Shown: positions 5,994-13,714, numbered from the stretch's first letter. The stretch is 15,683 bases of DNA from Actinomycetota bacterium (GCA_013695295.1 JACDAS010000080.1:1-15683); one strand, 5' to 3'. Notes: generated by a model from the letters alone, not told the origin. Numbers and translations are program-made.

Positions 5994-7547
5994 TCACCAG
6001 TCGGTGGGCCGGTAGTCCTTCAGGAACTGACCCCACACGTGCTCGCCCGTGTTGAAGCCGCTGACGATCGGATCGACGATGCGCGCTGCGCCGTCGACGA
6101 TGTCGAGCGGGGGCCGGAAGCGGTGCTCCGCCGCCTTCCGCTCGGCGAGCCCGACGGCGTCCTCGTCCGTCACCCAGCCGGTGTCGACGCTGTTCATGTG
6201 GATCCCGTCGGCGTGGTAGTCGGCAGCGGAGGTCCGCGTCAGCATGTTCAGCGCCGCCTTGGCCATGTTCGTGTGGGGGTGCCGGGTCGTCTTGAACCGC
6301 CTGTAGAACTGACCCTCGACCGCGGAGACGTTGACGATGTGCTTGTCGCGCTCCGGTGTCCGCAGCATGAGCGCCTTCAGGCGCGCGTTCAGGACGAAGG
6401 GCGCGACCGCGTTCACGAGCTGGGTCTCCAGCAGCTCCACGGACGAGACCTCGGCGAGTAGCAGGCGCCAGGAGTTCCGCTCGCGCAGGTCGACCTGCTG
6501 GAGATCCTGGTCGAGACGGCCCTCGGGAAAGAGGGCGCCCCCGCCCGGGAGATCCTCCGACAGCAGCGGCACCTGCGACAGCTCGGCCGAGCGGGTGACG
6601 CCGACCAGCTCCGGTGTGCCCGCGTCCGACCGCTGTGCGGGGAGGATCTCGGATCGGCGCAGGCCCTCGTATGCACCCAGCAGGCGTTGCGCGCGCGGGG
6701 GCAGGGTCGCGGCCGAAGCCGACTCCGCGTCCAGCATGTGCCGGTAGAAATCCGCGGGCCGGCGCACCGTTTGACAGGCGTTGTTGACGATGAAGTCGAG
6801 TCGCTCCCTCGTCGAGCCAAGGTGCGCGCAGAGCCCCTCGACGCTCGGCGTGTGCCGGAGGTCGAGGCCGAAGACCTCGAGTCGATTGCTCCACGCCTCG
6901 AAGTCGGGCTCCCGGGCGTAGCGGGCGGCGCAGTCGCGCGGGAAGCGGGTGGTCACGATCAGGTGCGCGCCGGCGCGCAGCAGCTTGACGGCGGCCTGGT
7001 AGCCGATCTTCACGCGACCGCCGGTGATCAGGGCCACCCGGCCCCGCAGGTCCGCCGACTCCGTCCGCTTGGCGTAGTTGAGTTCGCCGCACGGCCTGCA
7101 TATCTGGTCGTAGAACGGGTGGATCTCCGTGTAGCGCTGCTTGCAGACATAGCAGTGCTGCGGCTCGACAACCTCCCGCGGCTCGGCGTCGCCCAGGGCG
7201 TCCGCCGGCTCGAATCCGGCCGGCGCGAAGACGTCGGGTGTCGTGAAGACCGGCCTGGCGCGCAGGACCCGGATCCCCGCCTCGGCGAGCACGCTCTCGT
7301 CGCGCTGCACCTTTGCCGCCTTCTCGCGACGCCGCACCGCCTTTGCCGCCCGACGCCGCTGGACAACGTCGGGGTTGTAGATGTCACCCGCGACCGCGAG
7401 GAGCCGCGTTCGTTCCTCGAGGGAGAGCGAGCCGAGGAGGCCCGGATCGCGCACGACCGACTCGAGCGCCTCGGTGGCGCGCCGCAGCCGCTCGGCGGTC
7501 TCGTCGGCCGAGGCTGCAGCCGGCTCCCTGTGCTCGCCGAGGGTCAC
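5994..7547 (-). CDS. SDR-fold protein with N-terminal four-cysteine (zinc-ribbon-like) module
   Basis: 517 aa. Order: helical N-terminus (about 1-90, Arg/Lys-rich at 64-82); a CxxC...CxxC module, C132/C135 (HCYVCKQRY) and C150/C153 (ICRPCGELNYAKR), probably binding zinc; then a Rossmann domain from about 167. The dinucleotide loop is ITGGRVKIGYQ (174-184), and NNAC (255-258) stands for the usual NNAG. At the active site S408 (VNVSAVEG) and K430 (TNMAK) are present, but the expected Tyr four residues before Lys is T426. An insertion (about 270-370) separates the Rossmann halves. It resembles a conserved SDR subfamily of unknown function, about twice the classical length. The GTG start at 7547 is 7 nt behind TACCCT; the longer frame upstream is antisense to the decarboxylase. 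Confidence 0.82.
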   Translation of the reverse strand: MTLGEHREPAAASADETAERLRRATEALESVVRDPGLLGSLSLEERTRLLAVAGDIYNPDVVQRRRAAKAVRRREKAAKVQRDESVLAEAGIRVLRARPVFTTPDVFAPAGFEPADALGDAEPREVVEPQHCYVCKQRYTEIHPFYDQICRPCGELNYAKRTESADLRGRVALITGGRVKIGYQAAVKLLRAGAHLIVTTRFPRDCAARYAREPDFEAWSNRLEVFGLDLRHTPSVEGLCAHLGSTRERLDFIVNNACQTVRRPADFYRHMLDAESASAATLPPRAQRLLGAYEGLRRSEILPAQRSDAGTPELVGVTRSAELSQVPLLSEDLPGGGALFPEGRLDQDLQQVDLRERNSWRLLLAEVSSVELLETQLVNAVAPFVLNARLKALMLRTPERDKHIVNVSAVEGQFYRRFKTTRHPHTNMAKAALNMLTRTSAADYHADGIHMNSVDTGWVTDEDAVGLAERKAAEHRFRPPLDIVDGAARIVDPIVSGFNTGEHVWGQFLKDYRPTDW

Positions 7548-7554
7548 GGCACTG

Positions 7555-7560
7555 AGGGTA
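7555..7560 (-). promoter_or_regulatory. -10 box for leaderless transcription of the SDR gene
   Basis: On the minus strand TACCCT (TAnnnT) ends 7 nt before the GTG at 7547. It supports this start over the many upstream in-frame alternatives, which lie inside the divergent gene. Confidence 0.45.
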
Positions 7561-7578
7561 GCGACCCGATCCGCGCCC

Positions 7579-7599
7579 GCCCGGCCGTCCGGGCAGAAT
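7579..7599 (+). promoter_or_regulatory. Palindrome and -10-like box before the decarboxylase operon
   Basis: GCCCGG-ccgt-CCGGGC (7579-7594) is a perfect inverted repeat with 6-bp arms. It shares its last base with CAGAAT (7594-7599), a -10-like hexamer 8 nt before the ATG at 7608. It could be an operator for the operon or for the divergent SDR; GC-rich palindromes also arise by chance here. Confidence 0.3.
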
Positions 7600-7607
7600 C
7601 CTGGGCC

Positions 7608-9023
7608 ATGGCGCCCGACCCCTTCCGCGAGGTGCTGGAGCAGACGGCCGAGCTCGCCGCCGGCTACCTGGAGACGCTCGAGAGCCGGCCCGTGTTCCCG
7701 TCCGCGTCCCCCGAGCAGCTGCGGGAGGCGCTCGGCGGCCCGCTGCCCGAGGAGCCATCGGATCCCCAGCGGGTCGTCTCGGAGCTCGCGGCGGCCGCCG
7801 ACGCAGGCATCGTCGCGATGGGCAGCGGGCGCTACTTCGGCTTCGTGATCGGTGGCGCCCTGCCCGCGGCGCTCGCGGCCGACTGGCTCACGTCGACCTG
7901 GGATCAGAATGCGGGGCTGTACGCGGGCGGCCCGTCCGCCTCGATCGTGGAGGAGGTCGTGCGGGAGTGGCTCGTGGAGCTGCTCGGCTTGCCGGCCCAC
8001 GTCTCCGCCGGGTTCGTGACGGGCACGCAGATGGCGCACGTAACCGCCCTGGCCGCGGCGCGCCACCACGTGCTCGCGGCCGCCGGGTGGGACGTCGGTA
8101 GCGACGGGCTGCAGGGCGCGCCGCCGGTGCGCGTGCTCGCCGGCGAGCAACGGCACGTGACCCTGGACCGCGCGCTTCGCCTGCTCGGGCTCGGCCGGCC
8201 GGAGACCGTCGGGGCCGACGGGCAGGGTCGGATGCGGGTGGACGCGCTGCGCGAGGCGCTCGGGAAGGGCGAGGGCGCGACGATCGTCTGCGCGCAGGCG
8301 GGCGAGGTCAACACCGGCGCCTTCGACCCGCTCCCCGAGATCGCAGACCTGGCGGCGCGGGCCGATGCCTGGCTCCACGTCGACGGCGCCTTCGGCCTCT
8401 GGGCGGCCTTGTCGCCGCGCTTGCGCCCGCTCGTGGCCGGCGTCGAGCGGGCCGACTCGTGGACGACCGACGCGCACAAGTGGCTGAACGTCCCCTACGA
8501 CTCGGGCATCGTCCTCTGCGCCCACCCCGACTCGCACCGCGCGGCGATGAGCGTCAGCGCCTCCTACCTCATCCAGGACGAGGGTGCGCGCGGCGTGCGG
8601 GATCAGGTGGACTGGGTGCCGGAGTTCTCGCGGCGGGCCCGCGGCTTCGCCGTCTACGCCGCGCTCCGCTCGCTCGGGCGCTCGGGTCTCGTCGAGCTGG
8701 TGGAGCGCTGCTGCGCGCAGGCGCAGCGCTTCGCCGACGGGATCGCCGTCGTGCCCGGAGTCGAGCTCTTGAACGAGGTCGTGCTCAACCAGGTGCTCTT
8801 CCGGTTCGCCGACGACGCGCGGACGGAGTCGGTGCTCCGCCACGTGCAGGAGGGCGGGCGGGTGTGGATGAGCGGCACGACGTGGGGCGGACGCCGCGCG
8901 ATCAGGCTCTCCGTCTCCAACTGGCAGACCGGCGAGGGGGAGACGGATCTCGCCGTCGAGGTGTTCAGGGCCGCGGCGGGCGCCGTCCCGGCGCCGCCGC
9001 CCCAGGCATCTAGGCGCCGATGA
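7608..9023 (+). CDS. PLP-dependent decarboxylase (group II amino-acid decarboxylase family)
   Basis: 471 aa, fold-type I. The PLP Schiff-base lysine is K291 in TTDAHKWLNVPYD; D259 in HVDGAFGLW would bind the pyridine nitrogen; H183 in GEQRHVTLD is placed to stack on the ring. The N-terminal part GRYFGFVIGGALPAALAADW (75-94), with TSTWDQN, fits the family often listed as pyridoxal-dependent or glutamate/aromatic amino-acid decarboxylase. The substrate cannot be decided; relatives include decarboxylases and aldehyde-forming enzymes. The ATG at 7608 follows a CAGAAT box by 8 nt with no Shine-Dalgarno. The stop overlaps the next start (ATGA, 9020-9023), so the two enzymes are made together. It is cytoplasmic. 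Confidence 0.85.
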   Translation: MAPDPFREVLEQTAELAAGYLETLESRPVFPSASPEQLREALGGPLPEEPSDPQRVVSELAAAADAGIVAMGSGRYFGFVIGGALPAALAADWLTSTWDQNAGLYAGGPSASIVEEVVREWLVELLGLPAHVSAGFVTGTQMAHVTALAAARHHVLAAAGWDVGSDGLQGAPPVRVLAGEQRHVTLDRALRLLGLGRPETVGADGQGRMRVDALREALGKGEGATIVCAQAGEVNTGAFDPLPEIADLAARADAWLHVDGAFGLWAALSPRLRPLVAGVERADSWTTDAHKWLNVPYDSGIVLCAHPDSHRAAMSVSASYLIQDEGARGVRDQVDWVPEFSRRARGFAVYAALRSLGRSGLVELVERCCAQAQRFADGIAVVPGVELLNEVVLNQVLFRFADDARTESVLRHVQEGGRVWMSGTTWGGRRAIRLSVSNWQTGEGETDLAVEVFRAAAGAVPAPPPQASRRR

Positions 9024-10084
9024 CGGCCCCGGCCACCTTCTCACGGCACCGAATCGCGGCGATCCCCGGTGACGGCGTCGGGCCGGAGGTCGTGGCGCAG
9101 GCGCGCAGGGCGCTCGACGCCCTCGACCTCGAGCTCGACTGGACGGAGCTCCCGTGGGGCTCGGCCTACTGGCACGAGCACGGCCGGATGATGCCCGAGG
9201 ACGCGCTCGAGACCCTGCGCGGGCACGACGCGATCTTCCTCGGGGCGGTCGGCGACCCTTCGATCGCCGACGACGTGACGCTCTGGGGGCTCCTGCTGAC
9301 GCTCCGCCAGCGGCTCGACCTGTGGGCCAACCTGCGGCCCGTCCGCCTCCTGGAGGGGATCCCCTGCCCGCTCGCCGGCCGCGGCCCGGCGGACGTGGAC
9401 ATGCTCTTCGTGCGCGAGAACACGGAGGGCGAGTACTCCGGCATCGGCGGCCGCGCCCACCGGGGTCTTCCGATCGAGGTCGCGATCGAGGCGGGCGTGT
9501 TCTCGCGCGCCGCGCTCGAGCGCGTGCTGCGCTTCGCCTTCGAGCGGGCCGAGGAGCGGCGGGGCGTGCTCACGAGCGCAACGAAGTCGAACTCCTCCCG
9601 CTACGGGTACGTGCTCTGGGACGAGGTCGCGTCGGAGGTGGCCGCCGACCATCCCGGCGTTCGCTACGAGCGCGTGCTCGTGGACGCGCTGGCGGCGCGG
9701 ATGGTGCGCGACCCGGGCAGCCTCGACGTCGTCGTCGGCTCGAACCTGTTCGCGGACATCCTCACCGACCTCGCCGCCGCGATCCAGGGCGGCATGGGGG
9801 TGGCGGCGAGCGCGAGCCTCGCGCCCGACACCGACACCCCGCCTATCTTCGAGCCCGTGCACGGCTCGGCCCCCGACATCGCGGGCCATGGGGTCGCGAA
9901 CCCGATCGGCGCGGTCTGGAGCGCCCAGCTGATGCTCGAGCACCTCGGCGAGGCCGACGCGGCGTCGCGGCTGCAGGGGGCGATCGAGGACGTCTGCCGC
10001 GCCGGGGTTCGCACGCGCGACGTCGGCGGCGAGGCGTCGACGGTCGAGGTCGGCGACGCGATCGTCGAGCGGCTAACGCGCTAG
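9020..10084 (+). CDS. Tartrate/isopropylmalate-type dehydrogenase (NAD-dependent beta-decarboxylating family)
   Basis: 354 aa, full length for the isocitrate/isopropylmalate dehydrogenase family, which oxidises a 2-hydroxyacid and decarboxylates the beta position with NAD and Mg or Mn. Visible: IPGDGVGPEV (15-24), LRPVRLL (105-111), VRENTEGEYSGIGGR (131-145) with Y139, the catalytic K189 in TSATKSNSS, D222, and metal-binding D246/D250 in NLFADILTDLAA, then DTDTPPIFEPVHGSAPDIAG. The LWGLLL/ENTEGEYSGIGGR style is closer to tartrate dehydrogenase/D-malate decarboxylase (TtuC/DmlA) than to LeuB. Since leuCD lies 8 kb away, a LeuB role is less likely but not excluded. It is the second gene of an operon with the PLP decarboxylase (4-nt overlap). 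Confidence 0.85.
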   Translation: MTAPATFSRHRIAAIPGDGVGPEVVAQARRALDALDLELDWTELPWGSAYWHEHGRMMPEDALETLRGHDAIFLGAVGDPSIADDVTLWGLLLTLRQRLDLWANLRPVRLLEGIPCPLAGRGPADVDMLFVRENTEGEYSGIGGRAHRGLPIEVAIEAGVFSRAALERVLRFAFERAEERRGVLTSATKSNSSRYGYVLWDEVASEVAADHPGVRYERVLVDALAARMVRDPGSLDVVVGSNLFADILTDLAAAIQGGMGVAASASLAPDTDTPPIFEPVHGSAPDIAGHGVANPIGAVWSAQLMLEHLGEADAASRLQGAIEDVCRAGVRTRDVGGEASTVEVGDAIVERLTR

Positions 10085-10087
10085 AGA

Positions 10088-10102
10088 CGGTTGGCGAAAC
10101 CG
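10088..10102 (+). terminator. Weak hairpin after the decarboxylase-dehydrogenase operon
   Basis: CGGTT-ggcga-AACCG gives a 5-bp stem and 5-nt loop, 3 nt after the stop codon, with no T-tract. It is the only hairpin I see before the convergent antiporter gene ends at 10164. Confidence 0.25.
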
Positions 10103-10163
10103 GTCGCCTCAGGAGGGGATCCCACGGCCGACGCGACTCAGCGCCTACGAACAGCCTGAGCCG

Positions 10164-11618
10164 TCAAACGCGCCGCCGCCAGCGCGCGAACACATCCTCG
10201 ATCTCGGGTCGCAGCGATCGTGGGACGAGAACAAAGAGACGATCGCCCGGCTTGATCACGGTGCTGCCGCGCGGCGGGATCGTCTCGTCGCCTCGCGCGA
10301 CGACCGCGACGAGCGCTGACCGAGGGAGGCCGAGCTCGCGCACGGCGGCGCCCGCGATCGCGTGATCGGACCCGACGTCGAAGTCGACCAGCTCGAGCGA
10401 GCTGAGCGCGCCGACCTCGAGCGGGGGTACGACCGCCTTCGGCGCGAGCGATACGACTCCGAGGCGCTTGGCGACCGGTTCGAGCGTCGCTCCCTGGACG
10501 AGTGCCGAGACGACCACGACGAAGAAGACGGCGTTGAAGATCGTCTCGCCCCTGTCGATCTCCGAGGAGAGGACGATCGTCCCGAGCACGATCGGAACGG
10601 CGCCACGAAGGCCGCCCCAACCGAGCAAGGCCCGCTCCCGCGTCGTGAACTGGTTGAACACCGTCGACACCCACACCGCGAGCGGTCGGATCACCAGCAT
10701 GAGCAGCGCTGCGAGCGCAAGGCCCGACAAGGCGACTCCTGGCAACCGGTGGGGGAAGACGAGCAATCCGAGGACGACGAACATCGCCACCTGCGCCAGG
10801 AACGCCAGCCCTTCATGGAAGGCGACCAGCTGACGGCGATAGCGAGAGGGGGTGCTACCGACGGCGAGGCCCACCAGGTAGACAGCGAGGAAACCGCTGC
10901 CGCCGATCACGTCGGCGACACCGAAGGAGAGCGCCGCGGCGGCGACCGAGGCGACCGGGGCGAAGGCGCCGATCGAATGGGGCAGACGTGCGAACGCCCA
11001 GGACGCGGTGGCGCCGAGGACGACGCCCACGACGAGCCCCAGGCCCAGCTGGCGAACGACGAGCAGCGCGAGGTCGCCCAGGCCGTAGCTCGGCTTCTGG
11101 ATCCATTCGACCAGGCCGATCGTCAGCGCGATCGCCATCGGGTCGTTACCGCCGGTCTCCGCCTCCAGGGTGCGCGCGAGGCGCCGGCGGATCTTGGTGA
11201 AGCGAAGGGTCGCGAACACGGCGGCGGCGTCGGTCGACGCGACAACCGCGCCGAGCAGCACGGCTTCCAGCCGCGAGAGTTCGAACAGCAGGTACGCGGC
11301 AAGCCCGGTGAGTAGCGCTGTGACGACGACGCCCAGGGTGCTGAGTAGCGCCGCGGGCACGGCAACCTCCCGCAGCCGCCGAAACGACGTCGCCAGACCG
11401 CCCTCGAAGAGAATCGCCGCCAGGGCCACGACACCGATCTGCCGCGCCAGCTCCGCGTCGTCGAACTCGACCCCGCCTAGCCCGTCGGAGCCGAGCAGCA
11501 TGCCGAGCGCGAGAAACGCCACCAGCGAGGGCACCCCGGTCCGCGAGGCCCCGAGCGCGACGAGAACGCTCGCGGCCAGTACGCCGCCGACGATCAGAAG
11601 GATGAGGCCTTCATCCAC
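10164..11618 (-). CDS. Potassium(sodium)/proton antiporter, CPA1 family (CvrA/NhaP2-like) with C-terminal TrkA-C-like domain
   Basis: 484 aa. Residues 1 to about 385 contain 12-13 hydrophobic helices; the core motifs ASTDAAAVFATLR and EAETGGNDPMAIALT (ND pair) are those of CPA1 cation/proton exchangers, and WGGLRGAVPIVLG is the conserved late helix. After about residue 395 comes a soluble tail (VDFDVGSDHAIAGAAVRELG ... IPPRGSTVIKPGDRLFVLVP) of the TrkA-C/RCK type, which senses nucleotides or ions. Together these fit K+/H+ antiporters of the CvrA/NhaP2 group, used for pH and potassium homeostasis. The start is GTG; an ATG three bases away is out of frame. No convincing promoter. Divergent from the EamA remnant. 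Confidence 0.87.
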   Translation of the reverse strand: MDEGLILLIVGGVLAASVLVALGASRTGVPSLVAFLALGMLLGSDGLGGVEFDDAELARQIGVVALAAILFEGGLATSFRRLREVAVPAALLSTLGVVVTALLTGLAAYLLFELSRLEAVLLGAVVASTDAAAVFATLRFTKIRRRLARTLEAETGGNDPMAIALTIGLVEWIQKPSYGLGDLALLVVRQLGLGLVVGVVLGATASWAFARLPHSIGAFAPVASVAAAALSFGVADVIGGSGFLAVYLVGLAVGSTPSRYRRQLVAFHEGLAFLAQVAMFVVLGLLVFPHRLPGVALSGLALAALLMLVIRPLAVWVSTVFNQFTTRERALLGWGGLRGAVPIVLGTIVLSSEIDRGETIFNAVFFVVVVSALVQGATLEPVAKRLGVVSLAPKAVVPPLEVGALSSLELVDFDVGSDHAIAGAAVRELGLPRSALVAVVARGDETIPPRGSTVIKPGDRLFVLVPRSLRPEIEDVFARWRRRV

Positions 11619-11664
11619 CCCTACCCATCTTCACCGCTCTGGTTTCGCTTCGGCTCGCGACACG

Positions 11665-11670
11665 TAGCGT
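11665..11670 (+). promoter_or_regulatory. -10 box before the truncated EamA gene
   Basis: TAGCGT (TAnnnT) ends 6 nt before the ATG at 11677, the spacing of a leaderless start. The promoter seems intact although the gene is cut short. Confidence 0.45.
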
Positions 11671-11676
11671 GGGCCG

Positions 11677-12066
11677 ATGAACTCGGCCGTCACGCGGCGA
11701 GGCTGGTTCCTCTTCGGGGCGATGTGCGTGATCTGGGGGATCCCGTATCTCCTGATCCGCGTCGCCGTCCGCGAGCTCAGTCCCGCGAGCCTCGTGCTGG
11801 CGCGGACGGGTATCGCCGCGCTCGTGCTGCTGCCGATCGCCGCTCTCCGGGGAGAGATCCGGCCCTTGCTACCTCGTTGGATCGCCGTGCTCGCGTTCGC
11901 CACGGTGGAGATCGCCATCCCGTGGGTCGCCCTCTCGAGTGCGGAGGAGCACCTGTCGAGCTCGCTCACCGGCCTGCTGATCGCGGCCGTGCCGCTCGAG
12001 GGGGCACTCATCGTCGGAACGACCGGCGAGCGCGACCGCGTCGGCCCGCGAGCGCCTTCGGGCTGA
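11677..12066 (+). pseudogene. EamA/DMT-family transporter, truncated after first third
   Basis: 129 aa from an ATG. It begins as a normal EamA permease: RRGWFLFGAMCVIWGIPYLL (helix 1), then SPASLVLARTGIAALVLLP, WIAVLAFATVEIAIPWVALS and SSLTGLLIAAVPL, about four helices. A complete protein has two EamA repeats, 10 helices and about 300 aa. After GTTGERDRVGPR the expected next helix is missing: the frame ends APSG-stop. A shifted frame gives AFGL, as a normal protein would continue, but then loses similarity. Only 41 nt later the gmhA-like gene ends on the other strand, so about 170 residues have been lost, probably by deletion. A short functional half-transporter is unlikely because its first repeat is also incomplete. 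Confidence 0.7.
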
Positions 12067-12107
12067 GGCGACCAAAGGCGTATACCGGCCAGGCGCAGGG
12101 ATGCGGT

Positions 12108-12698
12108 TCAGAGTTCGTCCTCGCAGGCGGCCCAGGCGTCCACCTGCTCGATCACAAGGTGGAGCAGCAGCAGGTGCAGCTCCTGGACGCGGGCGGTGCT
12201 GGTTGAGGGCACGATCAGCGCGTGGTCCGCATGATCCGCGGCGGGCACGCCCCCGCCGCCGCCGAAGAGCACCGTCGCCGCGCCCTGGTCGCGCGCGGCC
12301 GCGAGTCCCCTGACGACGTTTTGCGAGCGGCCGCTAGTGCTGAACGCGAGCACCGTGTCCGCGCTCGAGACGAGTGCGCGCACCTGTCGCGCGAAGACCT
12401 CGTCGAACGAGTAGTCGTTGCCGATGCTGGTGACGACCGACGGGTCGACGCTGAGCGCGCTCGCGGCGAGTGGGCGCCGCTCCTGCACGAAGCGCCCGAT
12501 GAGCTCGGCGGCGAGGTGCTGCGCGTCCGCGGCGCTGCCGCCGTTCCCGAACGTGAAGACTCCACCGCCGGCCTCGTAGGTCCCGATCAGCCGGCGGGCG
12601 ACCGCGTCCACCGCCGGCAGGAGCGGCTCGAGCCCGTTGACGAGCTCGAGGTGTTCCGCGAGTGCCCGCGCGCGCGCGTCGCCGGCGGAGTCCGTCAC
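12108..12698 (-). CDS. gmhA: Sedoheptulose-7-phosphate isomerase (GmhA-type SIS protein)
   Basis: 196 aa, the normal GmhA length. GmhA converts sedoheptulose 7-phosphate to D-glycero-D-manno-heptose 7-phosphate, the first step to activated heptose. The SIS phosphosugar loop is FGNGGSAADAQHLAAELIGR (50-69) and the second is STSGRSQNV (120-128). Zinc/active-site residues fall at H61, E65, Q172 and H180, the numbering I recall for E. coli GmhA. The start is GTG at 12698, overlapping the ROK kinase stop in GTGA; the longer open frame upstream is a shadow of the kinase. Actinobacteria lack lipid A, so the heptose would go to a surface glycan, glycoprotein or secondary metabolite. No other heptose gene (hddA, hldC) is in view. 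Confidence 0.86.
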   Translation of the reverse strand: MTDSAGDARARALAEHLELVNGLEPLLPAVDAVARRLIGTYEAGGGVFTFGNGGSAADAQHLAAELIGRFVQERRPLAASALSVDPSVVTSIGNDYSFDEVFARQVRALVSSADTVLAFSTSGRSQNVVRGLAAARDQGAATVLFGGGGGVPAADHADHALIVPSTSTARVQELHLLLLHLVIEQVDAWAACEDEL

Positions 12699-13714
12699 GA
12701 GGAGGCGACCCGATCGTGGGCGATCGCGGCCGCTCCGACGACGCCGACCCGTTCGCCGAGAGCTGCCTGCACGATCCGCGCGCCCTCCCCGGCCGAGCGC
12801 ATCGCGCACGCCCGGACCGGCTCGCGGACGGGGCCGAGCAGCTGCTCGCCCACCGTGCTCACGCCACCGCCCACGACGACGAGCTCCGGCTCGAAGAGAT
12901 TGACGATCGAGGTGAGGCCGCAGGCAAGCGCGTCGAGCGTCTCCTCCCAGACGGCGAGCGCGAGCGCGTCGCCGTCCCGGGCGGCCGCTGCCACGTCGGC
13001 GGTGGTCAACTCCACGACCGCGCGGAGCGCAGAGGCGTCCTCCGCCTCGGCGAGCGCCTCGCGGGCGCGCTCGACGATCGAGGTTCCCGAGACGTATGCC
13101 TCGAGACAGCCGCGCCGCCCGCAGCCGTGGCAGGGCCGTCCGTGGCAGTCGACAGTCACGTGCCCGAGCTCGCCGCCGTTTCCCATCGCGCCACGGTAGA
13201 GGGACCCGTCCACGATGACCCCGCCGCCGACGCCGGTCGAGATCGTCAGGTACACCATGTGCCGCGTCCCGACGCCGGCGCCGTGGCGGTGCTCTCCGGC
13301 GGCCGCCGCCGTCGCGTCGTTCTCGAGCACCGCCGGCCTGTCGTAGGCTCGCTCCGCCAGCGCGGTGAGCGGAACGTCGCGCCAGCCCGGCAGGTGCGGG
13401 GGGCAAACGAGGACTCCGCGCTCGCGGTCGAGCGGGCCGCCCGCGCCGATGCCGACGATCTCGATCTCGGACCACGCGACGCCCGACTCCTCGACCGCCT
13501 GCCTCCCGAGCTCCCAGAGCCGGTCGAGGCCTTGCTCGAGGCCGCGCGCTGCGTGCGTCGGCGAGACGAGGAACGAGTGGACCCGGCCCGAGTCGTCGAC
13601 CACGCCGGCGGCGAGCTTCGTCCCGCCGATGTCGAGCGCCAGAACCGGCCGGTGCCGGCCGAGCTTCCGAGCGTCGCGTCGGACGCCCGGTAGCGCGCCC
13701 GCCCGGACGCTCAC
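12695..13714 (-). CDS. ROK-family sugar kinase (glucokinase-like)
   Basis: 339 aa. ATP-binding and ROK landmarks: LALDIGGTKLAAGVVD (25-40), catalytic D133 in LENDATAAAAGEH, ISTGVGGGVIVDG (158-170), and the zinc site H185 with C195/C198/C203 in PCHGCGRRGCLEAYVSG. These mark a kinase; ROK repressors would have an N-terminal winged helix, absent here. The sugar may be glucose, N-acetylmannosamine or another hexose; coupling to a GmhA-type isomerase (GTGA overlap) hints at a phosphosugar route. The only start is GTG at 13714, giving a 23-residue Arg-rich lead before the domain, unusual for ROK kinases. That GTG overlaps the stop of a startless upstream frame (13711). No promoter or Shine-Dalgarno is visible. 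Confidence 0.87.
   Translation of the reverse strand: MSVRAGALPGVRRDARKLGRHRPVLALDIGGTKLAAGVVDDSGRVHSFLVSPTHAARGLEQGLDRLWELGRQAVEESGVAWSEIEIVGIGAGGPLDRERGVLVCPPHLPGWRDVPLTALAERAYDRPAVLENDATAAAAGEHRHGAGVGTRHMVYLTISTGVGGGVIVDGSLYRGAMGNGGELGHVTVDCHGRPCHGCGRRGCLEAYVSGTSIVERAREALAEAEDASALRAVVELTTADVAAAARDGDALALAVWEETLDALACGLTSIVNLFEPELVVVGGGVSTVGEQLLGPVREPVRACAMRSAGEGARIVQAALGERVGVVGAAAIAHDRVASS

Noticed and set aside
7548..9044. Minus-strand extension of the SDR frame giving a 1016-aa protein
   Set aside because: The extra 499 codons are antisense to the PLP decarboxylase with clear active-site motifs; the extension is Arg/Pro/His-rich and has no domain, and a -10 box supports the GTG at 7547.
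9020..10084. Calling this gene leuB to complete a leu cluster with leuCD
   Set aside because: It is 8 kb away on the other strand in a separate operon, and its ENTEGEYSGIGGR and LWGLLL features favour the tartrate/D-malate branch.
12699..13475. Minus-strand extension of the GmhA frame (455 aa total)
   Set aside because: It is a shadow of the ROK kinase; the GTG at 12698 gives the normal length and places the zinc residues at the expected numbers.
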